NCBI GenBank assembly: GCA_024681875.1
Contig: JAILAA010000107.1
Coordinates: 1-7,845 of the forward strand
DNA: 7,845 nt
Source of the DNA: Prevotella sp.
GTDB lineage: Bacteria > Bacteroidota > Bacteroidia > Bacteroidales > Bacteroidaceae
Direction: 5' to 3'
Shown here: in pieces, positions 1-7,293 of the stretch
Layout: the number at the start of each line of letters is the position of its first letter
How positions within the stretch are numbered: position 1 is the stretch's first letter
Position numbers and translations under genes: made by a program
Notes under the pieces: model-generated
Database searches by the model: none
Told to the model about the DNA's origin: nothing
The model's input: only the letters and a program-made list of their open reading frames with translations

Positions 1-1553
1 GGCTTTGTATTCTCGAACTGCACCTCGTAGGGCCACTGCTCCTCGTTCAGCGACCATTCGCTGCTGGCCTTGCCGCTGGTCCATGGATGCGGCCAATGTA
101 TTGTCGGAGCGCCCATGACCACGAAGAACAGGTTCTTGCAGACGCCATGATCCGTGGGTATGGTGAGCGTAGCCGTGCCTTCCTTGTAGGCCTTCACTTC
201 GCCATAAATGCGCGTATTATCGTTCATCAGCGCCACGAAGGCATAGCGCCATCCAGCCCGCATCTTGTAGACATAGTGGTAGCCCTCGGCATCGGTGAGG
301 CCTGTAAAGTGAGCCTGCACGGTAGTGCCGACGGCAGGTCGCGACATATTGGTGATGTGGTAGCCGTAGTTCTGGATGCAGGTAGTGGGGCTTGTGGTGT
401 AGATAGCATTGGCAGCGTCTTTCGCCACAATATATTTCTTATGCTGGCCTATGCGGTGTTTGGCACGGTCGCGCACGCCGTCGATGTCCCATGTCGCCAT
501 GCGCATATAGCCCTCCATCATCTCGTCGTTGAACTGTTCCTGTGTCAGTCCGTTCATACGCTTGTACGTCTGCACGGGATCTTCGCTGGGAACGGTCTGG
601 CGCCACATGCGGCCGATGAAGCTCCGGCCGTATTTCATGGCCCACCAGTCGTGGATGAAGCAGCAGGCGTAGCGCCATTCTTCATGCAACAAGTTGAGAT
701 AGTGTTTGTTAAGATGTTCTTCGAAGTATTCGCCGTCGGTGAACTGGCGGTCGGGGAATATCTGGTAGGCCTGCCAGTCGGCACAGCTCTCCCACCAGCT
801 GTTGTCGTTGCCGCCGCCCCAGCCCCATCGCCATCCGCGGTCGTAGTGCCCTGCGGCATCAGTGCCGAGGTCGGCAGAGACGAGATACTGGAACGTATGG
901 CCTACCTCATGGGCTACGGTATGGCCGCCACGCGCATTGGCTGCCCAGGGATTGAAGTGTCCGAGGCCGGTGAAGCCGCCGTTAGCGCCCTCCGTACCGG
1001 AGGCGTCGGCACGCCACTCCTTCTGATAGGGAATATACAGCTGTATCTTGTATTTGTCGGTCGTCGACTGCCCCGGGACGAGGAAGCCGAGGTCGTTGAC
1101 ATAGGTATCCCAACAGCGCTCAGCCACATCGAGCACGTTATAGGCGCTGGCCACATTGCCGTCGCCAGGATACTGTATGTGGGCAGGATTATTGCCATAG
1201 CGCACATCCCAGAACACGGCAAAGTGCTCGCTTTCCAACGAGTGGGCAAAGTTATAGCCGCTGGTGGCGTTGGCGTTCATGTAATCCGTGCCGCTGTAGG
1301 TGTTCGGCTTCAGCAGGATACGTCCAGGGTTGCTGAACACGACAGAGGCTTTTTCCAACGGCACACTGACAGTACGCGTGCCGACCTTCAGCTGCTTGTC
1401 TCTGATTTCAAAGGATTCGACGCCGTTGAGGTTGACTATGGCGTTGTTGGTGAAGCGGTTGTCGTAGCGTATCCAGAGTGAGTCCTGGGCTGCAGCGTCA
1501 AGGCTACCCGTCAGGGCAAGGATGAGCAGGAAAATGTTGATGAGCTTTTTCAT
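1..1553 (-). CDS. Secreted DUF6055-like putative zinc metallopeptidase (3' end missing at window edge)
   Basis: 517 residues are visible and the gene continues past the left edge. The ATG at 1551-1553 opens a clear signal peptide: MKKL, a hydrophobic run to about residue 16, then DAAA-Q with probable cleavage after A22. There is no lipobox cysteine. The main motif is HEVGH at residues 215-219 inside VAHEVGHTFQYL, the zincin HExxH signature (two zinc histidines and the catalytic Glu216). A WWESCADW segment follows; Glu255 lies 36 residues after the second histidine, a position that suits a gluzincin-type third ligand. The layout (N-terminal beta region, HExxH, WWES) resembles the DUF6055 family of secreted Bacteroidetes proteins; that family name is from memory. 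The third ligand and the protease activity are inference. It is the last visible gene of the leftward cluster, 19 bp after its neighbour, so probably co-transcribed. The reading frame is unbroken. Substrate is unknown; surface or host glycoproteins or plant cell-wall proteins are possible. Confidence 0.82.
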   Translation of the reverse strand, partial: MKKLINIFLLILALTGSLDAAAQDSLWIRYDNRFTNNAIVNLNGVESFEIRDKQLKVGTRTVSVPLEKASVVFSNPGRILLKPNTYSGTDYMNANATSGYNFAHSLESEHFAVFWDVRYGNNPAHIQYPGDGNVASAYNVLDVAERCWDTYVNDLGFLVPGQSTTDKYKIQLYIPYQKEWRADASGTEGANGGFTGLGHFNPWAANARGGHTVAHEVGHTFQYLVSADLGTDAAGHYDRGWRWGWGGGNDNSWWESCADWQAYQIFPDRQFTDGEYFEEHLNKHYLNLLHEEWRYACCFIHDWWAMKYGRSFIGRMWRQTVPSEDPVQTYKRMNGLTQEQFNDEMMEGYMRMATWDIDGVRDRAKHRIGQHKKYIVAKDAANAIYTTSPTTCIQNYGYHITNMSRPAVGTTVQAHFTGLTDAEGYHYVYKMRAGWRYAFVALMNDNTRIYGEVKAYKEGTATLTIPTDHGVCKNLFFVVMGAPTIHWPHPWTSGKASSEWSLNEEQWPYEVQFENTK

Positions 1554-1572
1554 AGTCTACTTCCTCCTTCCT

Positions 1573-2613
1573 TTATCTGATGACTACTTTTCTTCCACCG
1601 ACAATGTAGATACCTTGACGCGGCTGCCCGCTTGTCTTGCGTCCCAGAAGGTCGTAGACGTCAGCAGATGTCGTAGTGTTGTCGGCAGTGACGCTGCTGA
1701 TAGCTGATGGCAGGGTAAGGTCTTCCTCTATGCCGTCGATGTAGAAGCGCAAGGGCCGTTGGTCAGCATTCTTAATGATTTCCATCCATGTGCGGAACCC
1801 CTTGACGGGAGTCGCATCTTCCATCTGCTCAAAGCGTCCCTCGTCGTTGAGCAGGTAGACGGGATATCTGCTGGAAGAGGCTGTTGTAGCGGTATAAGTG
1901 CCACGGATGCGTATGGTGCTGTTCCTGCTGTCGGAATTGAGGGCTATGGGGGTGAAAGACTTCTTTCCTTTCTCTATGCTGACGTTGGGAATGACATAGA
2001 CGGGGCCGCTGACGCGTCCGCTGCCATAATCTACGGCGGTGTTCGACCCTTCGGCTATGTCGGGCTGGCGCGTGGGCCGGATGAGATAGGGCTGTTCCTC
2101 CTCAAGGACGATGCTTTGGTCGTCGTCGGTGTTCACGGTGGCAAACTCAACGGTGGTTGTCTCGCCCTCAGTAATGCGGATGACACTGGCCACGAGGGTC
2201 TCTTCGCCAAATGCGTCACGCACCTGTGCGGCGTTGAGGCTGAAAGGCAGTACGATGGTGTTCCACCGGTCAACGTTCATCGAGCGACGGAAGGCCAGCA
2301 GTCCGCTGGTCACAGCATAGTTGCTGCCCAGCGTTGTGCTGTCTTCGTCGATAGCGAAGCGGGGAATGTTATGAAAGCGAATAGAAGAGATGTCGGCGGT
2401 GTTGAATGTGTCGCTGTCTATGACGATCTTCCCCTCGGCACGGTGCACGACATAGGAACGCTGACTGTTCACCAGATAATAATGTTGCTGTCCGTTTTTG
2501 GTGGTGACAATAGCGTTGTGACTGTTCTCCAGCAGTTTCGCCCTGTCGGTGTTTTGCGCCATGATGTGTAGTGCCAGGCATACTGACGCAGCGAAAAGTA
2601 ATATCCTTTTCAT
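1573..2613 (-). CDS. Secreted Prevotella-type protein of unknown function with C-terminal sorting-like tail
   Basis: 346 residues. The frame is open further upstream, but that extension overlaps the preceding GH43 gene. The ATG at 2611-2613 is preferred because it starts a good signal peptide (MKRILLFAAS..., probable cleavage near A19-Q20) and lies 16 bp after the upstream stop. After an N-terminal beta-rich part with an ADISSIRF motif (residues 73-80) comes a segment beginning DRWNTIVLPFSLNAAQV (115-131). It continues to PYLIRP (175-180) and KGFRTWMEI (271-279). This pattern recurs in many secreted Prevotella proteins without an assigned function, as recalled rather than searched. The last 30 residues (DVYDLLGRK..., GIYIVGGRKVVIR) match the short Bacteroidales C-terminal tail related to type IX secretion sorting domains. 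No catalytic motif is visible, and a structural, adhesive or carbohydrate-binding role is only a guess. Its place between a GH43 enzyme and a putative protease suggests it belongs to the same extracellular system. Confidence 0.8.
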   Translation of the reverse strand: MKRILLFAASVCLALHIMAQNTDRAKLLENSHNAIVTTKNGQQHYYLVNSQRSYVVHRAEGKIVIDSDTFNTADISSIRFHNIPRFAIDEDSTTLGSNYAVTSGLLAFRRSMNVDRWNTIVLPFSLNAAQVRDAFGEETLVASVIRITEGETTTVEFATVNTDDDQSIVLEEEQPYLIRPTRQPDIAEGSNTAVDYGSGRVSGPVYVIPNVSIEKGKKSFTPIALNSDSRNSTIRIRGTYTATTASSSRYPVYLLNDEGRFEQMEDATPVKGFRTWMEIIKNADQRPLRFYIDGIEEDLTLPSAISSVTADNTTTSADVYDLLGRKTSGQPRQGIYIVGGRKVVIR

Positions 2614-2629
2614 GAATGGATGATGGGGA

Positions 2630-4744
2630 TTAATGGATGAAAATCTTTTTCTTATTCCGTATGCATACGCCCTTGTGAGGCCGTTTGTCATCGATGCGAA
2701 GGCCACCCAGGTCATAGCATATGCCGTCGTTTCTGTCAGAGGCGGAATGCACCTCGCCGACAGCACTGGCATCAGGGTCAGCCAGGGCCTTTACCGTAAT
2801 ACTCTGCTCCCAATAGTAGCCAGTGACGGAAAGACGTGCTGTCAGGTCTACATAGGTGTCATTCTTCAGACCTTTTGGGGTGTAGTGGCCATGCTCGTCG
2901 ATGATGTCGGGGCGACTGCTGGACCACTGCAGGCTGACGTTAGGGTCGCCGAGCCACATACCGTCAAGGTTGAGGTCTTCTTCCACGGCCATATAGCTCT
3001 TGACGGGAATGGTCTGGTTGTTCACCTGCCAGGCCAAGGCATATTGAGGCATCATCTTGTAGCCCCAGATATTGACGCCAGTGGTAGAGAGCGCCGAGAA
3101 GGCGATGGTCTTGATGGTCTTGAAGTCCATCTGCTGCTGGATGAGCACACCATTGTAGGGAACACCGCTTAACTTCACGGTGATGTAGCTGGTGCCTTCT
3201 TCTAAGCTCCACGTGCCACTGTAGGCACCGCTAATGGTACCATTGGCGTCCAGTCTCACTTGAACAGGCTCCACCACTTCGCGATTGGCATAGTCCATGT
3301 CGTACTTATGGACCAACAGCTGATACGTTCCTGCTATTTCCTCTGCGGTGAAGAGCTGGCGCGAGGCGATGGAAGCGTCGGTCAGCGTGTCACCGTTGTA
3401 TTCGAAGGGAGCTGCCACAAGCCAATTGTTCTTGGTCTGGAACATCTGGTGCACACGCACCTGATGCCACTCGGTGCCGTTGTTAAAACGCGTGTGATAG
3501 ACCAAGTACGTGCGCCCGTCAGGTGCTGCAATGATGGAGTTGTGGCCTTGCGACAGCTCACCTTCCTTTGTTCCGTCACCCTGTGACATGAAGCCCCAGT
3601 GGTCGTAGGCGCCTAATACCTTCACGCCGCGCTTGTCGGCATTCTTGCCATAGTTCATGACATAGCTGGTAAAAACGGCATTACGCCCGGCAGCATCGGT
3701 GTAGGGTCCGTCTGGCTGCTTCGAGCGGAAAAGCCGCATGACGTAGCCTCCCGTTGAGTCGAGGAAGCCATAGGTGACAAAGAGATAATAATATCCGTTG
3801 ACGTACTCGATGTAGGGTGCCTCGCCTGAGACATAGTGTCCGCCGGCTATCTTCTTGCCGAAATAGGGGTCGGTAGTGATGTCGTCGCCCGAGCCTACCT
3901 GCTTGTACACGACATCATAGTCGCGCAGGCCTGTCGTCTTGTCCAGCTCAAGCATCCAGATGCCGCCGCTCCATGAGCCGTAAACCATCCAAAGCTTGCC
4001 CTCTTCGTCATAGAACACGCAGGGGTCGATGTTGTTGGGATAGCGGTTGCCCCACTTCTTGCCGGTGGCGTAGCGTGAAGGCAGCGAGGCCTGTGTGCCG
4101 ATGACCAGCTCCAGGTCGGTATCCTTGTAAGAATGTGCTGCATCGTAGAAACCGCCTATGACCACGGGAGCCTGATAACGGTAGGGGCCCGTAATCTTGT
4201 CTGCAGTGAGCAGGATGATGCTGGAATGCCATTCATCGCCGTTGATGCTCAGATACTGGCACCACTTCTGCATGGTAGGATTGTAGATAACGTCAGGTGC
4301 CCACATATTGCCGTTGATATCGTAGCCCTCATCGGTGCGGGCAGCCCACTCCATGGCGTTGAAGGCGGGCAGGCTGACATCCTGTCCGTTCTTCTTCACA
4401 GTTGTCACTTCAGGTGTAGTGAAAGCCTGGTTGTTGGCAGCATTATTGCTGACAGCAGTGGCCCAGGGCGAACTGAACGTGTTCCAACTGCGCAGATTGG
4501 AGGATCGGGCACAGTCGCGATGTGAGCCGAAGATGTAGTAGACCTTCGACACTGGCTCGTAGACTATCGAGGGGTCGTGCACCGCGACGCGTTTTTTCCC
4601 GGCATCGTCCTTATAGAGATTCTTTGCCTGTGTGGTGGTCAGCCTCGTCTGGGCGTGGACGGCAGACAACAAGAGGGTACTGGCGAAAAAGAGAAGGAAT
4701 ATGCGAGCCACTCTCTTGCCGCCGTTGATTTGTTTAGTAATCAT
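2630..4744 (-). CDS. Secreted GH43 glycoside hydrolase, probable endo-alpha-1,5-L-arabinanase
   Basis: 704 residues from the ATG at 4742-4744. A TTG eight codons upstream is open, but the ATG fits better with the signal peptide (basic start, hydrophobic residues 15-28, cleavage near A31-Q32). The five-bladed GH43 propeller spans about 50-450. Catalytic residues can be placed: general base Asp57 in VHDPSIVYE, pKa-modulating Asp240 in NNIDPCVFYDEEGKLW, and general acid Glu308 in SGEAPYIEY. His401 in GHNSIIAAPDG is the metal-site histidine typical of arabinanases. A beta-rich domain at about 466-566, with GTYQLLVHKYDMDY at its start, fits the lipocalin-like GH43 C-terminal domain of extracellular arabinanases. 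A degenerate bacterial Ig-like domain (about 568-655) follows, then a sorting-like tail (IYDLNG-type, here CYDLGGLRI...GVCIRNKKKIFIH). The predicted reaction is internal cleavage of alpha-1,5-arabinan outside the cell or at its surface; arabinofuranosidase or xylosidase activity is the alternative. It lies 44 bp after the regulator gene and 16 bp before the next gene. Confidence 0.9.
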   Translation of the reverse strand: MITKQINGGKRVARIFLLFFASTLLLSAVHAQTRLTTTQAKNLYKDDAGKKRVAVHDPSIVYEPVSKVYYIFGSHRDCARSSNLRSWNTFSSPWATAVSNNAANNQAFTTPEVTTVKKNGQDVSLPAFNAMEWAARTDEGYDINGNMWAPDVIYNPTMQKWCQYLSINGDEWHSSIILLTADKITGPYRYQAPVVIGGFYDAAHSYKDTDLELVIGTQASLPSRYATGKKWGNRYPNNIDPCVFYDEEGKLWMVYGSWSGGIWMLELDKTTGLRDYDVVYKQVGSGDDITTDPYFGKKIAGGHYVSGEAPYIEYVNGYYYLFVTYGFLDSTGGYVMRLFRSKQPDGPYTDAAGRNAVFTSYVMNYGKNADKRGVKVLGAYDHWGFMSQGDGTKEGELSQGHNSIIAAPDGRTYLVYHTRFNNGTEWHQVRVHQMFQTKNNWLVAAPFEYNGDTLTDASIASRQLFTAEEIAGTYQLLVHKYDMDYANREVVEPVQVRLDANGTISGAYSGTWSLEEGTSYITVKLSGVPYNGVLIQQQMDFKTIKTIAFSALSTTGVNIWGYKMMPQYALAWQVNNQTIPVKSYMAVEEDLNLDGMWLGDPNVSLQWSSSRPDIIDEHGHYTPKGLKNDTYVDLTARLSVTGYYWEQSITVKALADPDASAVGEVHSASDRNDGICYDLGGLRIDDKRPHKGVCIRNKKKIFIH

Positions 4745-4751
4745 AGTTTTT

Positions 4752-4780
4752 AATAACCTTTGTTTCAACCCAATAACTTT
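4752..4780 (-). promoter_or_regulatory. Direct repeat in the regulator-GH43 gap, candidate AraC-type operator
   Basis: On the minus strand AAAGTTATT (4780-4772) is followed by AAAGGTTATT (4761-4752). The TTATT cores are exactly 20 bp apart, about two helical turns on the same DNA face, which is the geometry expected for a dimeric AraC-family protein. The repeat fills most of the 44-bp gap just before the GH43 start codon. No TAnnTTTG -7 box is visible in the gap or the last part of the regulator gene. GH43 expression may therefore depend on read-through from the regulator or on an activator-dependent weak promoter. The match is short and could be chance. Confidence 0.3.
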
Positions 4781-4788
4781 ACATTGTT

Positions 4789-7149
4789 CTATTCTCGTTC
4801 TCTTTTTTCAGATTTCTCTTTCTCTCTGTATTCCGCAGGCATCATGCCAGTGGATTTGCGGAAACTGTGATTAAAGGCCTCGGGAGTAGCAAAGCCGCTG
4901 CGATAGGCCACCTCCGAAACAGTATAGTTGCTACCGACGAGCATGTTGCAGGCATGTTGGAGACGTGCTGCACGCAGGAATCCAAGAGGCGACACGCCCA
5001 TCAGCTGCATGATCCGTCGCTGCAGGGCATGGCGACTGATGGCACAGGCTTCAGCCATTTGGCCGACCGTCGCCTCGCTGTTGGCCATATTCTTCTCTGT
5101 AAAAGCAAGCACCTGCCCCATGAAAGGGTCTGGTATGTCGGCTAAAGCGAGCGTCGAGGACGACTGATTATCCAAGAGTTGCAGATAATCCTCCAATGTC
5201 TGCCGTTGTTGATGCCTCTTTCGGCAGATATAGACAATGACACCGATGGCAGCCACAATCACCAGGAGGATGGCAAGCAGAATGAGCAGGCGTGCCCCAA
5301 CGGTCTCCCAGAAAGTAGGCGAGACGATGATGGTCAGCGTGCGCACGTTGTCTGTCCAAAGCCCGTCGGCATTTGTAGAGCGCAACGACAGCAGATAGGT
5401 GCCTGGCTCCAAGTCGAGCAGGGTGACGCTGTGGTCTGTGCCGATGTCGTTCCAGGCGGTAGAGTCCGTGCCGAAGCGGAACTGATACTGAATAGCGGTA
5501 GGGTCGGAATAGTCGAGCGCAGCAAAATGCAGGGTAACGTTGCGTTCGTCAGGAGCGAGCCTCAGCGTATCGACGTTTTCCACGGCCAACATTCTGGCTT
5601 TGTTATGGATGCTGATGCCCGTCAGGAGCAGAGGCGGGGTGTAGACGCTGCGGTGTGCCATGCTGGAGGACATCAGGAAAGCATTCTCGGTAGTGCCTAT
5701 CAGCCACTGGCCGTTGTCGAGCTTGACGGGGCGAGCTTCGCTGAACTGGTAGGGATGGCGGAAGAACAGGTGGCCCAGGTTCTCGTAAGACTTCTGATAG
5801 ATGTTCAGGTCTACAATCTGTCGGTCGCATACCACGAACAAATGCTCGCCATCGCCTAATGCCATGCTGACAATCATATCAGAGGGCAGCATTCCATTAT
5901 CGACATTGTACCGCTGGAAACTGAGCGTGTCAGCCAACAGGTTGCGCGATGTTATCTCGCTGATGCCGTCAGTCTCGGTGCTAACGAAGAGACGACCGGT
6001 GGGCGTCTCTACAATGTCCATGGTGGCATTGCAAAACAGGCTGCCGGGGCGTCGGCTGTCGCGTGCATGCCGGCGGAAGGTCATGTCGGCAACACGGTCC
6101 TCCAGACGGGCCACGACGATGCCGTCGGTAGTTGCAGCCATGAGGATATTGCCATTGTTGGTAAGGTGTATGAAGCGCACACGTCTGCACACATCGGTAG
6201 GATAGCCCTGGGGCGTCGTCAGCAGAGGCTGGTCGTCGGCAGGATTCTCGATGCAGGCCACGCCGCCGTCCAGCAAACCTAGCCAGAGACGCCCTTTCAC
6301 ATCTTCTTTAATAGAATAGACATTGCCTGACGTCAGCGCGGCAATATGCTCTATGGAGAAATGCCCCGGCGAGTCCTCCGTCAGACGGAACAGGCCGTCG
6401 GGCTTGCTGCCGAGCCAGATACGGCCGTCGCGAGCATGACAGATGGAATAGACGGGATGCCCGAAGGACACATAGCTGCTGCTGACAGTGCCCGAAGGCG
6501 ACAGATAGCCTATGGGCTTGCCGTCGGCGTCAAGCAGTCGCACGGTAGCGTCGGCCTTCGTCGTCATCCACAGCCGTTCCCTGTGGTCTTTGTACAGGGC
6601 CCCCACCATGGCCTTCTCTTCCATCGGGATGGGAACGATGGGCGATTCAGCCAAAATCTTGCAGTAGAGCACGTCGTGCGACATCTGCCAATAGAGGCCC
6701 TGCGGGTCAATATATTCCAGTGTCTTGTCCTCCAGCTTTGTGCCGCGCAGCACCCCCATGTTCAAAGCATCCTCCACCTCGGCCTCCTCTTCTTCGGTGG
6801 TGATGTCGCAGAAACGATAGCTATTGATGTCAAAACGGAAATAGCCGTCATCGGTGCGACAGATGATATCGCCACGCCTTGACAGCCAGATGTCGCGGAT
6901 GCGGTCGGTAGTCATTGAGCTTCCTTCGCCAGAAAGCGGCTTCAGTCGTATAAACTCATAGCCGTCGAAACGGTAGAGGCCGTTCCATGTCGACAGCCAG
7001 ATAAGGCCTCTGCGGTCTTGCAGTATCTGAGTCACGTGTCCCTCAAGGGCACTGTTAAGGGCGTCATACCGATGCAGTTCCATCAGCTCCTGTGCGTGTG
7101 CTGCCCAAACCGCAGCCAGGAGGACGATAGCGATGGCCAGTTTTCTCAT
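4789..7149 (-). CDS. Transmembrane propeller / Y_Y_Y / AraC transcriptional regulator lacking kinase and receiver
   Basis: 786 residues. A GTG at 7168-7170 is in frame, but the ATG at 7147-7149 directly opens a signal peptide (MRKLAIAIVLL...AHAQ, cleavage near A19-Q20) and leaves about 25 nt of leader from the predicted promoter. Periplasmic part: Reg_prop propeller motifs such as GLIWLSTWNGLYRFDGYEF (48-66), DGRIWLGSKPDGLFRL (241-256) and KGRLWLGLLDGG (285-296). A Y_Y_Y domain follows at about 538-609. One membrane helix spans about 619-641 and is followed by the basic CRKRHQQR. After a linker of about 35 residues comes an AraC-type double helix-turn-helix (about 677-776), ending in EVAYRSGFATPEAFNHSFRK and MMPAEYR. 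This is the architecture of Bacteroides hybrid two-component regulators with the HisKA, HATPase and receiver domains absent, so signalling is probably direct across the membrane, without phosphorelay. The ligand is inferred from the adjacent GH43 gene: probably an arabino-oligosaccharide. The frame is intact, so this is not obviously a deletion remnant. The tail is very charged (EKEKSEKRERE). Confidence 0.9.
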   Translation of the reverse strand: MRKLAIAIVLLAAVWAAHAQELMELHRYDALNSALEGHVTQILQDRRGLIWLSTWNGLYRFDGYEFIRLKPLSGEGSSMTTDRIRDIWLSRRGDIICRTDDGYFRFDINSYRFCDITTEEEEAEVEDALNMGVLRGTKLEDKTLEYIDPQGLYWQMSHDVLYCKILAESPIVPIPMEEKAMVGALYKDHRERLWMTTKADATVRLLDADGKPIGYLSPSGTVSSSYVSFGHPVYSICHARDGRIWLGSKPDGLFRLTEDSPGHFSIEHIAALTSGNVYSIKEDVKGRLWLGLLDGGVACIENPADDQPLLTTPQGYPTDVCRRVRFIHLTNNGNILMAATTDGIVVARLEDRVADMTFRRHARDSRRPGSLFCNATMDIVETPTGRLFVSTETDGISEITSRNLLADTLSFQRYNVDNGMLPSDMIVSMALGDGEHLFVVCDRQIVDLNIYQKSYENLGHLFFRHPYQFSEARPVKLDNGQWLIGTTENAFLMSSSMAHRSVYTPPLLLTGISIHNKARMLAVENVDTLRLAPDERNVTLHFAALDYSDPTAIQYQFRFGTDSTAWNDIGTDHSVTLLDLEPGTYLLSLRSTNADGLWTDNVRTLTIIVSPTFWETVGARLLILLAILLVIVAAIGVIVYICRKRHQQRQTLEDYLQLLDNQSSSTLALADIPDPFMGQVLAFTEKNMANSEATVGQMAEACAISRHALQRRIMQLMGVSPLGFLRAARLQHACNMLVGSNYTVSEVAYRSGFATPEAFNHSFRKSTGMMPAEYREKEKSEKRERE

Positions 7150-7180
7150 CTTATAGCAGATAGTTTTCACTTTGACGTTG

Positions 7181-7211
7181 CAAAGTTACGAAAAAACGAG
7201 AGAAGAACAAA
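7181..7211 (-). promoter_or_regulatory. Proximal Bacteroidetes promoter for the regulator gene
   Basis: Read leftward: -33 box TTTG (7211-7208), 19-bp spacer, -7 box TAACTTTG (7188-7181). This matches the Bacteroidetes primary sigma factor consensus TTTG / TAnnTTTG. Transcription would begin near 7174, leaving about 25 nt before the chosen ATG at 7149. Confidence 0.7.
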
Positions 7212-7242
7212 ACAAACTGTTTGTTTTTTCTTCCGAGTGGCA

Positions 7243-7271
7243 GTAACTTCGCGACTTTGTCGCAAAGTTAC
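7243..7271. repeat. Short-loop inverted repeat over the distal -7 box
   Basis: GTAACTTCGCGAC (7243-7255) and GTCGCAAAGTTAC (7259-7271) pair over 13 positions with one mismatch and a 3-base loop (TTT). The right arm contains the distal TAACTTTG box. No T-run follows on the minus strand, so a terminator is unlikely. An operator dyad, or a leader hairpin close to the distal start site, are the options. Confidence 0.45.
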
Positions 7272-7293
7272 GAAAAGTCGGGAGCAAAACAAA
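7263..7293 (-). promoter_or_regulatory. Distal Bacteroidetes promoter, a copy of the proximal one
   Basis: Read leftward: TTTG (7293-7290), 19-bp spacer, TAACTTTG (7270-7263). Boxes and spacer length are identical to the proximal promoter 82 bp away. A transcript would start near 7256 and carry about 107 nt of leader. Its -7 box lies inside the dyad at 7243-7271, so its use may depend on a bound protein or on DNA structure. Confidence 0.55.

Noticed and set aside
87..1481. Plus-strand open frame of 464 codons opposite the metallopeptidase gene
   Set aside because: It is the antisense shadow of a gene with a signal peptide and zinc motif; no signal or domain is seen in the plus-strand translation.
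2614..2772. N-terminal extension of the 346-residue secreted protein
   Set aside because: It would overlap the end of the GH43 gene and bury the signal peptide; the ATG at 2613 fits better.
7150..7170. GTG start for the regulator at 7170
   Set aside because: It would put seven polar or bulky residues before a complete signal peptide that has its own ATG at 7149, and leave almost no leader after the predicted transcript start.
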